Shown: positions 29,501 to 35,908 of the stretch, in pieces
Layout: each line of letters begins with the position of its first letter
How positions within the stretch are numbered: the first letter of the stretch is position 1
Assembly (NCBI RefSeq): GCF_001558695.1
Contig: NZ_LNTU01000023.1
Location: 1 to 64,000 of the forward strand
Reading direction: 5' to 3'
DNA from: Paramesorhizobium deserti
GTDB lineage: Bacteria; Pseudomonadota; Alphaproteobacteria; Rhizobiales; Rhizobiaceae
Length of the DNA stretch: 64,000 nt
The notes under the pieces: model-generated
The model's input: only the letters and a program-made list of their open reading frames with translations
Database searches by the model: none
What the model was told of the DNA's origin: nothing
Translations under genes and position numbers: made by a program

Positions 29501-31518
29501 CCGCTCTTGATATCGATGGAGCCGATACCGTAATCGCCGATGACAACGCCGCCCGTCTTCGTCGTGACGGTCGCTTGATTGGAAACTGTCAGCGATCCGT
29601 TCGACTTCGGCGTGTTCGACCCGGAGCCGTTCACGCTGATGTTGAGGTTCGCCATCTCCCATGAGGAGCCGTTGCCATCCACAGTCACCGTGCCGGTGCT
29701 GCCAGTAGCCCCGGCAATCGACGCATCACCTGCTGTCGTCAGCGTGCCGCCGCCGGTGATGTTGAGCGCGCCCTTGCCGTTCCCGGCACCCGTGCCGATA
29801 TGGGTGTAGCCGCCGTTGGTCGTGGTGACCGACGTGCCGGCGCCATCAATGTTGAGCGTGCCGTCGCCGCTGTTGCCGACGATGAGCGCGATGTTGCTGT
29901 TGATTGTCCAGGTCGAGCCGCCCTTTATCGTCACGACGCCCGTCGTTCCCGTGCCTTCCGCGATACGCACATAGCCGCTGTTGGTCACGGTGCTGCCGTT
30001 CTCGATCATCAGGTTGCCCGAGGCGCCGGAAGTGTTTCCGACGAAAAGGTTTCCTGGCGTAACAGAAGCGCTATTGAGAGTCAGGGTGCCGCCATTGACG
30101 GTCGTGTTGCCGGTAAAGGTGTTGGCGCCGGTCAGCGTCAGATTGCCGGCACCGATCTTCGTCAGCGCGCCGGAGCCGGAGAAGCCTGAAGTGGAGGTGA
30201 CGGCGAAACCATTGCTGTCAACAGTCATGCCGTTCGCGCCGATGGCGAATTCGGTGCCCGTGAAGCCTGTGATGAAACGTTGCGTCGCGGTATCGTCAGC
30301 GAGCGCTTTCAGAATGCCGCCATTGATGTTGACCTGCGCGACGCCGCTGCCTTTCTTGAGATATGTCGTCTCCAAGACACCGTTCGAGCTGATGTTGAGG
30401 GTACCATCGGAAGGGAAGACTGGGTCTTGTGAGACCCATGCACCGCTCTGCGCCGTCACCACACCGCCGCTATCGATATTAAGCGTGCCCTTGCCGGCAT
30501 TGCCGACATAAAGCGGACCACCGACAGTCCATTGCGACGCGGTTCCGCTCGCGGCTTTTCCTGAGACGGTCACGGTGCCTGTCCCGGTCGCACTCTGTGG
30601 CTGTCCGGAGATCCATGCGGTTCCGCTCGTTGTCAACTGACCGCCGCCGGCAATTTTCAAAATGCCGTTGCTGCCGGGCTGGTTTCCAACCGTAAGGTTA
30701 CCAGCATGCGTCACTATCGCTTGGTCTTCGATGTTGAACGTGCCCCTGCCGAATTGGCCGACGTTCAGGGTAATGGTGTTGGGAGCAGCGCCGGCGCCGA
30801 TATTCATGGTGCTTCCAGCGCCTGTCACAGTGACGGTGCCGAGCGAAGCCGCTTTCTTTGCTGCACTCAGCAGCCCTTCGGCCGCTAAGTTCAGGGTTCC
30901 GTCGATCGTCCAGTCCGATCCGCCGGAGACCGTGACCGTCCCTCCGCCTACCGCACTACCGAGATAAGCATTCCCTTTCGTGATCAGTTTGCCGTTATCA
31001 ACGAAGAGCTTGGCCGTCTGATTATCTCCCCGACCGACCATGAGATCGGCATTGGTCGTCAGGGTGCTACCGCCCAGAATCCTGATCTGGCCCTGTCCAC
31101 TGGACGTCTGATAGGCCATGATGAGACTGTTGATCGTGACAGCCGTGGTGGTGTTGTTGAACCCGATGATCGCCTCGCGGGTGAGCAGCGAACTGAAGCC
31201 CACGACATCGCTAGTTCCCGGCGGTCCGGCGGGGCTCCAGTTGCCGCCAGCAGTCCAATCGTTCTGCGCTGCGGTCCCACTCCAGTCCTTCGTTATCGTC
31301 TGCGCCGTGGCCGGCCTGTGCGCCATTGCCATCATAGCCTGCGCGAGCGCCAGAGCCGATGTCGTCGCCAGTGCCGCGCGGAAGAAACGCGCGATATTGC
31401 TGCGTTTCGACGAAGAAACGGCAACCTGCCTGCCGGATCGGGACAGGTTGTTTTTCAGAAGAAGTCGATTGATGTCAATGCTATTGCCGATCGGAGCCCC
31501 GATGATATGCCGCATCAT
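20536..31518 (-). CDS. Giant autotransporter with passenger-associated repeats (type Va secretion)
   Basis: A 3660-residue outer-membrane/surface protein. Residues 1-73 form a long extended signal peptide (charged N-region, then FFRAALATTSALALAQAMMAMA, cleavage likely after ATAQ). Residues about 75-1000 are degenerate beta-helix repeats of the type VGNAGKGTLNIDSGG. From about 455 onward at least 17 copies of the passenger-associated motif occur (pattern LTKxGAGTLTLSGANTYSGGT). Three large modules begin with a W-D-G linker near residues 1376, 2354 and 2921. After a pertactin-like end (DWYLRSSL) the beta-barrel covers about 3380-3660 and ends GNIGIRVKW with the terminal Trp. No cysteine was noticed. 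The likely role is adhesion or aggregation; no protease or esterase motif was seen. High GC and repeats create many spurious antisense ORFs here. Confidence 0.93.
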   Translation of the reverse strand: MMRHIIGAPIGNSIDINRLLLKNNLSRSGRQVAVSSSKRSNIARFFRAALATTSALALAQAMMAMAHRPATAQTITKDWSGTAAQNDWTAGGNWSPAGPPGTSDVVGFSSLLTREAIIGFNNTTTAVTINSLIMAYQTSSGQGQIRILGGSTLTTNADLMVGRGDNQTAKLFVDNGKLITKGNAYLGSAVGGGTVTVSGGSDWTIDGTLNLAAEGLLSAAKKAASLGTVTVTGAGSTMNIGAGAAPNTITLNVGQFGRGTFNIEDQAIVTHAGNLTVGNQPGSNGILKIAGGGQLTTSGTAWISGQPQSATGTGTVTVSGKAASGTASQWTVGGPLYVGNAGKGTLNIDSGGVVTAQSGAWVSQDPVFPSDGTLNISSNGVLETTYLKKGSGVAQVNINGGILKALADDTATQRFITGFTGTEFAIGANGMTVDSNGFAVTSTSGFSGSGALTKIGAGNLTLTGANTFTGNTTVNGGTLTLNSASVTPGNLFVGNTSGASGNLMIENGSTVTNSGYVRIAEGTGTTGVVTIKGGSTWTINSNIALIVGNSGDGTLNIDGAGTSVTTTNGGYTHIGTGAGNGKGALNITGGGTLTTAGDASIAGATGSTGTVTVDGNGSSWEMANLNISVNGSGSNTPKSNGSLTVSNQATVTTKTGGVVIGDYGIGSIDIKSGGKLDTAAVSTIGNFPSGEGTVTIDGLGSKWTSASNIGIANAGKGTLIIQNKGEAVVTSGYTSVGDRAAGTLNLLSGGRLTSTGDAFLGGNQVNLAYGGGGTGTVLVSGTASLWNITGALYAGYNGAGAKGDLTIDDQGEVTVGGALTVGNIANGTQTNSVTITDGGTLTTGSGLSTIAHAAGSKGAVTVTGADSSWTTGGDLRVGNSGNGTLDIDGGKVTVGGNMTVADADAAASTSRMTIKNGGSLTTNYLGIGAKNNADGTLEVLSGGTLASNTTARLGDAAGSKGQATVSGKDTGGAVSHWTIGQTLTVGNAGTGSLTIEDGGIVTATGGVTLSGSGAGSGTLAVNGGASGAGVLETVSLAKGAGTGATKATFDGGILRATGPSANFISGFTGTQFEIASGGMTVDTNGFDVATAAANVLSGAGALTKVGAGTLTLSGGNNFSGGTTVNGGTVTAGAAGTAFGTGLLTVTGPGAAALNGFNTTVAGITGNGAVSLGSGTLTSAYSGSATTSYSGVMSGTGGFVKSGSGTQVLSGANSYTGATTISGGTLQVDGNQSAATGLTTVASGATLSGSGTLGGGVDVASGGTLVSQNDATLGPLALNINGNLTLTSGANLNYTFGATPSADPDGLLIDVGGDVDLGGATLNVSGSGFDPGGVYGLIEYTGMRSGNLVAGTIPSGLYVQTAMAGRINLVNTNGLGAFSFWDGDGNAGNGTIDGGDGVWQGDAFNANQNWLEATGTTNGTFRGGPAIFGGTGGTVKVDNSLGAIVVSSMQFMSDGYVLDGLTASDMITLTPATGSQVEIAVGDKNSVPYTTTINAGLTGTAELVKTDAGTLVLTNAGNSYTGGTRIEDGIVQISSDGNLGRSASGQLDTALTLASSANEVATLQNTQAISTTRQVTLEGTGGTFQTDAALTLGGDVGGAGALTKTGAGNLTLNGANSYGGGTIVEAGTLTAGSDTAFGAATGALTVNGGTADLNGHSMTLAGLAGSGGTVKLGDATSGASTLTLNQAGNSAYAGNVTGTGSLVKNGAGNLTLSGANTFSGGLTLGGGGVTAGSDTAFGTGVLTVNGGTADLAGHSMTLAGLAGSGGAVKLGDATSGASTLTLNQAGNSAYAGNVTGTGSLVKNGAGNLTLSGANTFSGGLTITAGTLTAGSATAFGATSNVLTVNGGTADLATYSMTLAGLKGTGGIVDLGTGTLTLDQAIDTAYAGKITGAGALKKAGAGTLTLSGSNDFTGGLTVNNGDVLAGSGSAFGKGALTVNAGTADFDGHSMTLTSLSGNGGNVKLGSATLTLDQTTTTTAHAIISGSGGLTMNGSGTLTLAGANIFTGPLTVAAGTVKAGNATAFGKGILTVNGGTADLNGNAMTLAGLAGSGGTVKLGTETLTLDQTATTSYAGQITGSGGLVMDGAGQLTLSGNNLFSGGLTVKAGTVKAGSATAFGAATSLLTVDGGVADLNGNSMSFAGLAGTGGEVKTGGATLTLKPSGETSYAGRITGSGGLTLNGAGKQVLTGASTYAGATNVNKGTLQVNGSITSATTVTGADSVLAGSGSTGAVSVVSGGTLLSYDDDADGRNRLTINGKLTVDAASFLQYDYGHTPALDPDVLMVKVNGDVDLNGTVNVTNTSGDGFGPGVYGIIEYSRNRTGTLKAGSTLAPFGLTLQQGVITGEINLVNLGTGERNWWDPHGTPGSIKGGDGIWTMARTGGEAANWADTDGNNNGHYEQTFFAVFGGTPGTVQVDGGVTTPGMQFLVDGYTIQGDPITLANPTGVENTTPGQTSIVVGNRSGNSNSHVVTIASVLQGSDMLVKEDVGTLVLSRINTYSGGTLIDDGTLQIADDRNLGALTTALTFDGTAYVAATLKNTQAIAMTRPVTLNGAGGTFETDADLTLSGTVHGAGALTKTGTATLTLNGDNQYAGGTFINAGTVSVSADKNLGAVNTGITLDGGTLKNTAAFTTSARTVTVNAGGGAFETDADLTLAGVIRGPATGQTGPLEKKGAGRLILTADSNDYTATMTVSQGELVFGNASNGGGTAGSIAGPIVNNAALSFDRSNAFTYAGLISGTGTVTQKGSGETTLTGKNSYKGSTTVRSGTLIVNGDQSAATGDTLVQSGATLRGKGTIGGDVTVASGGALTAQDETGLGASALTINGDLSLNPGADLNYNYGTSPNGDHDALMIQVGGKLDLNGTLNVTNTSGQDFEVGVYGLIRYSGALSGAGLTLGAMPGSDFLVQTSVDGRINLAYTAGQTLNFWDGGQMTPDGKVEGGSGTWQAAPGSTNWTIHDGSVHAGYADDSVPVFMGTSGTVTVDDSLGAIRVAGMQFAVSGYTVEGDAIELTSGRTGIRVGEHSHDSRTFTATIASELTGAGQLAKTDLGTLILTGANSYTGGTLIDAGTLQIAKDQNLGAAGTGLALDGGTLQNTEAMSSSRNVTLDANGGTFQTDKDLTLAGRLTGSGSLTKTGAATLLLSGTSTYSGATFVKSGTLAAGRAGSFSSASAFDLAAGGTLDLKGYDQGIGALVNAGTVKLAGSIPGATLTVNGDYTGKDGGTVALSTRLEGDDSKTDRLVVKGATSGSTTLAVTNAGGGGAQTEKGIKLVEVDGASNATFALQGDYLFQGDQALVAGAYAYRLFQNGIDTNDGDWYLRSSLLEGDIPQFQAGVPVYEAYAGVLQSFNQFDTLQSRLGNRSWTIEAQGADGLSEEVAPEQGAGGQSLGVWGNIEASAHRYRPERSTSDTDYDAAVWKMEAGIDGQLHETEAGRLIGGASLHYGTIAADIFSPHGEGKIDTTGYGIAGTLTWYGSNGFYLDGQAKVTWYDSDLSSATAGQSLVSGNDGLGYGLSIEAGKRIPVRPDWFVTPQAQLAWSRVDFDGFSDGFDATVTLNDGDSVIARMGLAVDHENQWQDQAGQTRRIHAYGIANLYYDFDSGTTIDVASTPFTTRNEPLWAGIGLGGSYNWNDDKFSIYGQALAKTSLDNFADSNVISGNIGIRVKW
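26071..26658 (-). repeat. Near-identical 294-bp tandem repeat inside the autotransporter gene
   Basis: The stretch beginning GGAGAAGGTGTTGGCG at 26071 recurs at 26365, exactly 294 bases (98 codons) later, with only scattered differences. It encodes two successive copies of a passenger unit (SLVKNGAGNLTLSGANTFSG and the following DLAGHSMTLAGLAGSGG region). The near-identity at the DNA level points to a recent duplication and makes the gene prone to length change by recombination. Confidence 0.8.
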
Positions 31519-31860
31519 CCCCTCGCATAGTGCCGCCGCTTATAGATCGTATAAACTTCACTCGATTGACACTCGAATCACATGTCGAATCGTAAAAAGA
31601 ACATTTTTTCAGAATGGCTATACTGGAAAATTATCTTGCACAACCTTAATATTCAGAAATTTCATTATAAATTTGACTCTATATCCATTTATGCTGAATA
31701 TATCTGTAATTGCCATCGTGGTTCTTATTGTGAAACGGCGCTGGTCAGAAATAATAGATGGGATAAAGGGCGCGCTATATACGATGCCATGACGGTAAAT
31801 CTGTTTCGCAAGAGTGGCGTAGAGCAAACGGTATGGGCTGTTTGCGTCTGCCTAAGTATT
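31519..31860. promoter_or_regulatory. AT-rich upstream region of the giant autotransporter; no gene seen
   Basis: The stretch in front of the autotransporter start is markedly richer in A+T than the coding regions. Short open frames on both strands have no family resemblance or ribosome-binding sites, so it is best read as the promoter region of the autotransporter. No specific promoter could be assigned with confidence. Confidence 0.4.
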
Positions 31861-31865
31861 AGAGT

Positions 31866-31886
31866 GATCCCTGTCTTAATGGGATC
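31866..31886. other. Intergenic hairpin 1
   Basis: GATCCC (31866-31871) and GGGATC (31881-31886) can pair around a 9-base loop. It is the first of a series of stem-loops in the gap between the autotransporter and the small exported protein. Confidence 0.35.
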
Positions 31887-31901
31887 GGGAACCAGACTAT
31901 A

Positions 31902-31926
31902 GCGGTTCTTGCTCTGGTAGAACCGC
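31902..31926. other. Intergenic hairpin 2
   Basis: GCGGTTCT (31902-31909) pairs with AGAACCGC (31919-31926) around a 9-base loop: a perfect 8-base stem 15 bases after the previous hairpin. Role unknown. Confidence 0.4.
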
Positions 31927-31940
31927 CCACACGCTCTTTG

Positions 31941-31973
31941 CCGTCATTCTCATGCTTGTCCCGAGAATGGCGG
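31941..31973. repeat. REP-like palindromic intergenic repeat
   Basis: The sequence around CATTCTC (31945-31951), CATGCTTGTCCC, GAGAATG (31963-31969) resembles the short palindromic repeats of the form TCATCCTCGGGCTTGTCCCGAGGAT that are scattered through rhizobial and other alphaproteobacterial genomes. Only one copy was recognised in this window. The family assignment is from memory of such repeats. Confidence 0.45.
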
Positions 31974-32055
31974 CAGGAGGACAAAGCGAATACCGTCGGC
32001 CAGCGTTTCCATTTCAGTCTGAACTCCAGCCTTTGTGTTTGCACGTGTTCACCGG

Positions 32056-32133
32056 ACAAAGCGGTTCCTGCTTTTCCCGGGAAAACAGGTTTCTGTTTCT
32101 CCCGGGAAAACTGCCTCGCTTTTCCTGGACGTG
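32056..32133. repeat. Rhizobial palindromic intergenic repeat, copy 1
   Basis: Contains two CCCGGGAAAA cores and ends in CTTTTCCTGGACGTGCTTTA. Closely related sequence occurs at 61585-61675. On the minus strand it begins TAAAGCACGTCCAGGAAAAG, which resembles a dispersed repeat found in many rhizobial intergenic regions. It lies at the 3' end of the small exported-protein gene and just touches its stop codon, so it may also act as its transcript end. Confidence 0.6.
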
Positions 32134-32135
32134 CT

Positions 32136-32486
32136 TTATTCCGCGCAGGCGTCCTTGCGGGGTTGAGCTTGTGCTGCAGCCGTCTTATCGCCTTGCTGCT
32201 GAGCTTCAGCATCCTGCCGTGACGCGGCGAGATCCTTGTCCTCACCGCCATGCTGGGGCGCCAGGGGCATCGTTTGTCCGCTCTTTTGCACGGCATTGGT
32301 GTCAGCATGCCTTGCCGCATCGTCGTTCTGCTTTTCAAGCGGCGCCTTGCTGCCGTCCTTGGCGATTTCCGCCGTCGCGGTGCTGTCGGGTGCAGTAGTG
32401 GTCGTGTCGACGCATTCGGCCGCGGCGACGCCGCCCGAAAACAGGAGAATTACCGAGGCGACCGCAAGCTGTGAGCTCGGTTTCAT
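32136..32486 (-). CDS. Small exported hydrophilic protein of unknown function
   Basis: The 116-residue product has a clear Sec signal peptide (MKPSSQLAVASVILLFSGGVAAA, cleavage after AAA). The mature part is low-complexity, rich in Ala, Asp, Gln, Lys and Thr, with one Cys near each end (AECVDT at the new N-terminus and KDACAE at the C-terminus). The two could form a disulphide in the periplasm. The first Cys is not in a lipobox. No family was recognised. It reads away from the TctA gene and is single. Confidence 0.6.
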   Translation of the reverse strand: MKPSSQLAVASVILLFSGGVAAAECVDTTTTAPDSTATAEIAKDGSKAPLEKQNDDAARHADTNAVQKSGQTMPLAPQHGGEDKDLAASRQDAEAQQQGDKTAAAQAQPRKDACAE

Positions 32487-32648
32487 GGCTTGGCCCCTTT
32501 CTAGTGGTATCTTCCGATACTTGCGTCCGGTTGGAGTGATCTTCGGAGCAAATATCGATCCATGGGCAACTGGATTCCGATAGAAATGGTTCCAGTCGGA
32601 TACAGATAATTACAGGTGTGCTCCTGGTCGGAAACGGAGGGCTCTGGC

Positions 32649-32674
32649 CGGGGTTCTCTGGAACACGAACCCCG
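32649..32674 (-). terminator. Hairpin downstream of tctA
   Basis: CGGGGTTC (32649-32656) and GAACCCCG (32667-32674) form a perfect 8-base stem 23 bases beyond the tctA stop on the minus strand. There is no T-run, so intrinsic termination is uncertain. Confidence 0.45.
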
Positions 32675-32696
32675 CGGCAATCTCATGGGTTTGTGC

Positions 32697-34229
32697 TCAT
32701 GGCTTCGTAGGCCCGCGGCCTGCCGCCTGCACATCGGCGGCGTGAGGGCTTCGCTGCCGAGCGAGGAGATAGGAGGCGAGGGACCAGCTCCAGATCAGCA
32801 GGGTCACGACGCCGAGCGAAGCGGCGATCGGCCGCTCGAAGAAGCCGAGGAAGCTGCCGTCGGCCTTGATCATCGACGTTACGAAATTCTGCTCCAGCAT
32901 GGGGCCGAGGACGATGCCGAGAATGCAGGGCGCGATGGGAATCTCGTTTTCTTCCATCACGAAGCCGAGGACGCCGAACACCAGCATCACCGATACGTTG
33001 AAAACGGTGTTGTTGGTTGCGAATGCACCGACGATGCAGAAGGCGAGGATGATCGGCATCAGCATCTTGGACGGCACGCGGAGGATCTGCTTGGCGAGCT
33101 TGATCGTGCCCCACCCGAAGGGAATCATAATCAGGTTGGCGAGGATGAAGATGAGAAAGACGGCGTAGATCGTCTGCGGATCGGTCAGGAACAGGGTCGG
33201 CCCCGGATTGAGACCCTTGACATAGAGAACGCCGATCACGACCGCCGTGATGGAATCCCCGGGGATGCCGAACACCAGGGCCGGGACCCATGCTCCGGCG
33301 AGGGAGGAGTTGTTGGCCGAGGTGGATTCGACGATGCCTTCGAGATGACCGGTTCCGAACTTTTCAGGCGTTTTCGAGAAACGGCGGCTGATGGCATAGG
33401 AAACCCAGGCGGCGATATCGGCGCCTGAACCGGGCAGCACGCCGATGGCCGTGCCGAGAATATTGCCACGCAACTGCTGGCGCCAATAGGTCTTGAGCAA
33501 CCGACCCCAGCCCCTGAACAGATTGCCGATGGAGGCTTGGACCATCGGCGCCTGGCGTGCGCCGCCGGCCACGGTCCGCAAGACTTCGGAAACGGCGAAA
33601 AGGCCGATCATGGCCGAAATGAAGTCAATGCCTCCCATGAGATTGGCATTGCCGAAGGCAAAGCGCGGGACGCCGGCGGGATTGTTCAGGCCGATCGTTG
33701 CAACGAAGAGGCCGATCAGCAGGCTGATCAGGCCTTTCACCGGTGCGCTCGCCCCGATGAATGCGGCGCAGGTCAGCCCCAGCAGCGCCATCCAGAAATA
33801 TTCGAAGGAGGAAAATTTCAGGGCGATTTCGGCGAGCCAGGGCGCGGTGAACATCAGCACGAGCGTGCCGAAGAGGCCGCCGACGGCCGAAAACAGGAGG
33901 TTGGCGCCAAGTGCGCGCTCCGCCTCGCCCTTCTGTGTCATACGGAAGGCTTCGTTGGTATAGGCCGCGGAGGCGGGCGTGCCCGGAATGCGCAGGAGCG
34001 TGCCCGGTATATCACCGGCGAAGATCGCCATGGCGGAACAGGCCACCATCGCGCCGACGGCGGGCACCGGATCCATGAAAAAAGTGACTGGAACGAGCAG
34101 GGCGATCGCCATCGTCGCGGTCAGGCCGGGTATGGCGCCGACAAAAAGGCCAAACAGTGCGGCGGCCATGATCGTGGCAAGCACGTTCCAGTGAAGGATG
34201 AGCCCGAATGCAGCTTCCATCGTGCTCAT
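32697..34229 (-). CDS. tctA: Tripartite tricarboxylate transporter, large permease TctA
   Basis: This 510-residue inner-membrane protein has the conserved TctA landmarks: GAIPGLTATMAIALLVPVTF near the N-terminus, GTPASAAYTNEAF, GVLPGSGADIAAWVSYAISRR and a second duplicated GIPGDSITAVVIGVL. It works with TctB and the periplasmic binder TctC as a sodium- or proton-coupled carboxylate importer. The tctC-tctB-tctA order on the minus strand makes one operon; tctB ends 4 bases before tctA. Substrate cannot be deduced, since this family covers citrate, other carboxylates and aromatic acids. Confidence 0.92.
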   Translation of the reverse strand: MSTMEAAFGLILHWNVLATIMAAALFGLFVGAIPGLTATMAIALLVPVTFFMDPVPAVGAMVACSAMAIFAGDIPGTLLRIPGTPASAAYTNEAFRMTQKGEAERALGANLLFSAVGGLFGTLVLMFTAPWLAEIALKFSSFEYFWMALLGLTCAAFIGASAPVKGLISLLIGLFVATIGLNNPAGVPRFAFGNANLMGGIDFISAMIGLFAVSEVLRTVAGGARQAPMVQASIGNLFRGWGRLLKTYWRQQLRGNILGTAIGVLPGSGADIAAWVSYAISRRFSKTPEKFGTGHLEGIVESTSANNSSLAGAWVPALVFGIPGDSITAVVIGVLYVKGLNPGPTLFLTDPQTIYAVFLIFILANLIMIPFGWGTIKLAKQILRVPSKMLMPIILAFCIVGAFATNNTVFNVSVMLVFGVLGFVMEENEIPIAPCILGIVLGPMLEQNFVTSMIKADGSFLGFFERPIAASLGVVTLLIWSWSLASYLLARQRSPHAADVQAAGRGPTKP

Positions 34230-34233
34230 CGCT

Positions 34234-34701
34234 TTAGAACCTCCATGCCGACAGGATACCCCAGGGCAGGGGAACCTGGAGGAAATTGCCGAACGACCAT
34301 TGCAGCACGATCGCCGTGGCGAGTGCGACGGCGATAGCCGGCAGCCAGCCGGTCTTGAGCATCCGCAGTGTGAAAAGCAGGACCACCGTCATCGTCGGGA
34401 TAAAGCCGAGCGGCTTGGCGGCGAGGATATAGAAGATGACCAGTGCGATTGTGCACAGGATGCGGACGTATCCGCCGGGCGCGCGGGCCCATCCCTCGAA
34501 CAGAAGCACGCCGCCGCCTTGCCGCAAGCCCGACAGGATCAGCAGAAGCGCGCATCCTCCCAGCGCAACGGCCACCAGCGTCGGGAAGACGGCTGCGCCA
34601 TATTCCTGTCCGGGGATTGCCGGAAAGCTTCGCGCCCAGAGCCCGATCGTGATCGAAAAGGCAAGCAGGACCGCACCAAGTACCGCATCGTTGAAGCGCA
34701 T
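34234..34701 (-). CDS. tctB: Tripartite tricarboxylate transporter, small permease TctB
   Basis: The 155-residue protein has four predicted membrane segments (AVLGAVLLAFSITIGLWA; FPTLVAVALGGCALLLILSGL; ILCTIALVIFYILAAKPLGFIPTMTVVLLF; and a last one around LPAIAVALATAIVLQW). The KPLGFIPT stretch is typical of TctB. It lies between tctC and tctA in the operon and supports the transporter assignment. Confidence 0.88.
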   Translation of the reverse strand: MRFNDAVLGAVLLAFSITIGLWARSFPAIPGQEYGAAVFPTLVAVALGGCALLLILSGLRQGGGVLLFEGWARAPGGYVRILCTIALVIFYILAAKPLGFIPTMTVVLLFTLRMLKTGWLPAIAVALATAIVLQWSFGNFLQVPLPWGILSAWRF

Positions 34702-34781
34702 CTCTAGCTCCGCGTTCGAAGGATGTTGGATCGCCGCATCCTAGAAATGCGGCGATCTGCGAACTCCGGATGGGGCGGAAG

Positions 34782-35759
34782 CTACTTGGCCAGGCCCACC
34801 TCTTTCATGACTTCGCCCAGCGTCTCGTCGCTGGCCTTCATGAAATCGGCGAATTCCTGGCCCGATGCCCAGCGTACGCCGAAGCCCTGCTTCGCCATGA
34901 AGGATTTGTACTCCTCGCTGTCATAGACCTTCTGCAGCGCCGCGATCAGTTTTGCGCTCTCGGCCTCGGGCAGGCCTTTGGGCGCGACGATGCCGCGCCA
35001 GGCACCAAGCGTCCAGCTGACGCCTACGGCTTCCTTGGTGGTCGGAATGTCCGGGAAAGCGGCGTTGCGCTCCTCCGACATGACGGCAAGCGATTTCACG
35101 CGGCCGGCGCTCAGGAGCGAGCGTGCTTCGGGAATGGAGCAGGGGACAATGGAGACGCCGCCCGCCACCAGGTCCTGCAGGCCGGGCGCAGCGCCATTGC
35201 TCGGTACCCACGGCACGGAGGAAGGATCAACGCCGAGCTTTGAGAGAAGGCCGGCTATAGCGAGATGCCAGATGCCCCCCTGGCCTGTTCCGGACGCCTT
35301 GTACTTGCCGGGATTGGCCTTGATGTCCTCGATGAGCGCCGGGAGATCCGCCCAGGGCGCATCGGCGCTGACCTGGACCGCGCCGGGATCCTCGTTCATC
35401 AGGGTGAGCGGGGTGTAATCCGCATAGGTCAGTTCCGTCAGTCCCTGCCAATGCATCATGCCGATTTCGACGGTCGCGATGCCGAGTGTGTAGCCGTCGG
35501 GGTCGGCGTCGGCGATCGCGCTATGGCCGACGACGCCCGAACCGCCGGTGCGATTGACCACATTCACGGGCTGCCCCAGTTCCTTCTGGAGGATCGAGCC
35601 GATGATACGCGCGGTGGAATCCGTTCCGCCGCCTGCACCCCATGGGACGATCAGCGTGATGGGTCGATCGGGATATTCGGCTAGGGCCACGGCCGCCGGC
35701 ATGAAAACGGCGGCGACAGCACCGGCCGCAAGGCTGCAGAAAAGGCGTCTGCCAATCAT
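34782..35759 (-). CDS. tctC: Tripartite tricarboxylate transporter substrate-binding protein TctC
   Basis: Periplasmic binding protein of about 325 residues (Bug family). The ATG at 35759 has AGGAGGAG upstream and opens a good Sec signal (MIGRRLFCSLAAGAVAAVFMPAAVALA); the longer frame to 35909 is not needed. The mature protein starts with the family signature YPDRPITLIVPWGAGGGTDSTARII and includes NRTGGSGVVGHSAIADADPDGYTL. It captures a carboxylate and hands it to TctAB. Confidence 0.92.
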   Translation of the reverse strand: MIGRRLFCSLAAGAVAAVFMPAAVALAEYPDRPITLIVPWGAGGGTDSTARIIGSILQKELGQPVNVVNRTGGSGVVGHSAIADADPDGYTLGIATVEIGMMHWQGLTELTYADYTPLTLMNEDPGAVQVSADAPWADLPALIEDIKANPGKYKASGTGQGGIWHLAIAGLLSKLGVDPSSVPWVPSNGAAPGLQDLVAGGVSIVPCSIPEARSLLSAGRVKSLAVMSEERNAAFPDIPTTKEAVGVSWTLGAWRGIVAPKGLPEAESAKLIAALQKVYDSEEYKSFMAKQGFGVRWASGQEFADFMKASDETLGEVMKEVGLAK

Positions 35760-35782
35760 GGGGTATTCTCCTCCTTGGTTCG

Positions 35783-35798
35783 TATTCTTTATCGAATA
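35783..35798. promoter_or_regulatory. Short inverted repeat upstream of tctC
   Basis: TATTC (35783-35787), six bases, GAATA (35794-35798), 24 bases before the tctC start. It could be an operator, but no regulator gene sits next to the operon to match it. Confidence 0.25.
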
Positions 35799-35908
35799 TC
35801 GTTGTTGGCGGTCAGCGTAAGCTGGCGTCATCGCCGCCGTCAATAGAGGAGGGGCATTCGCCTGGGGTGATCCAGTGCAGATGAAGTAAAACCGCCAGGT
35901 TCTGATCA

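Noticed and set aside
20536-31518. Phase-variable simple repeats in the autotransporter
   Set aside because: The repeats are long and in multiples of three; no mononucleotide tract or short tandem repeat likely to cause slippage at the gene start was found.
31582-31902. 106-codon plus-strand frame in the AT-rich gap
   Set aside because: No ribosome-binding site, no family resemblance, and it runs through hairpins.
31859-32338. 159-codon minus-strand frame
   Set aside because: It overlaps the palindromic repeats and the exported-protein gene in a different frame; composition is Arg/Lys-rich as expected from the repeats.
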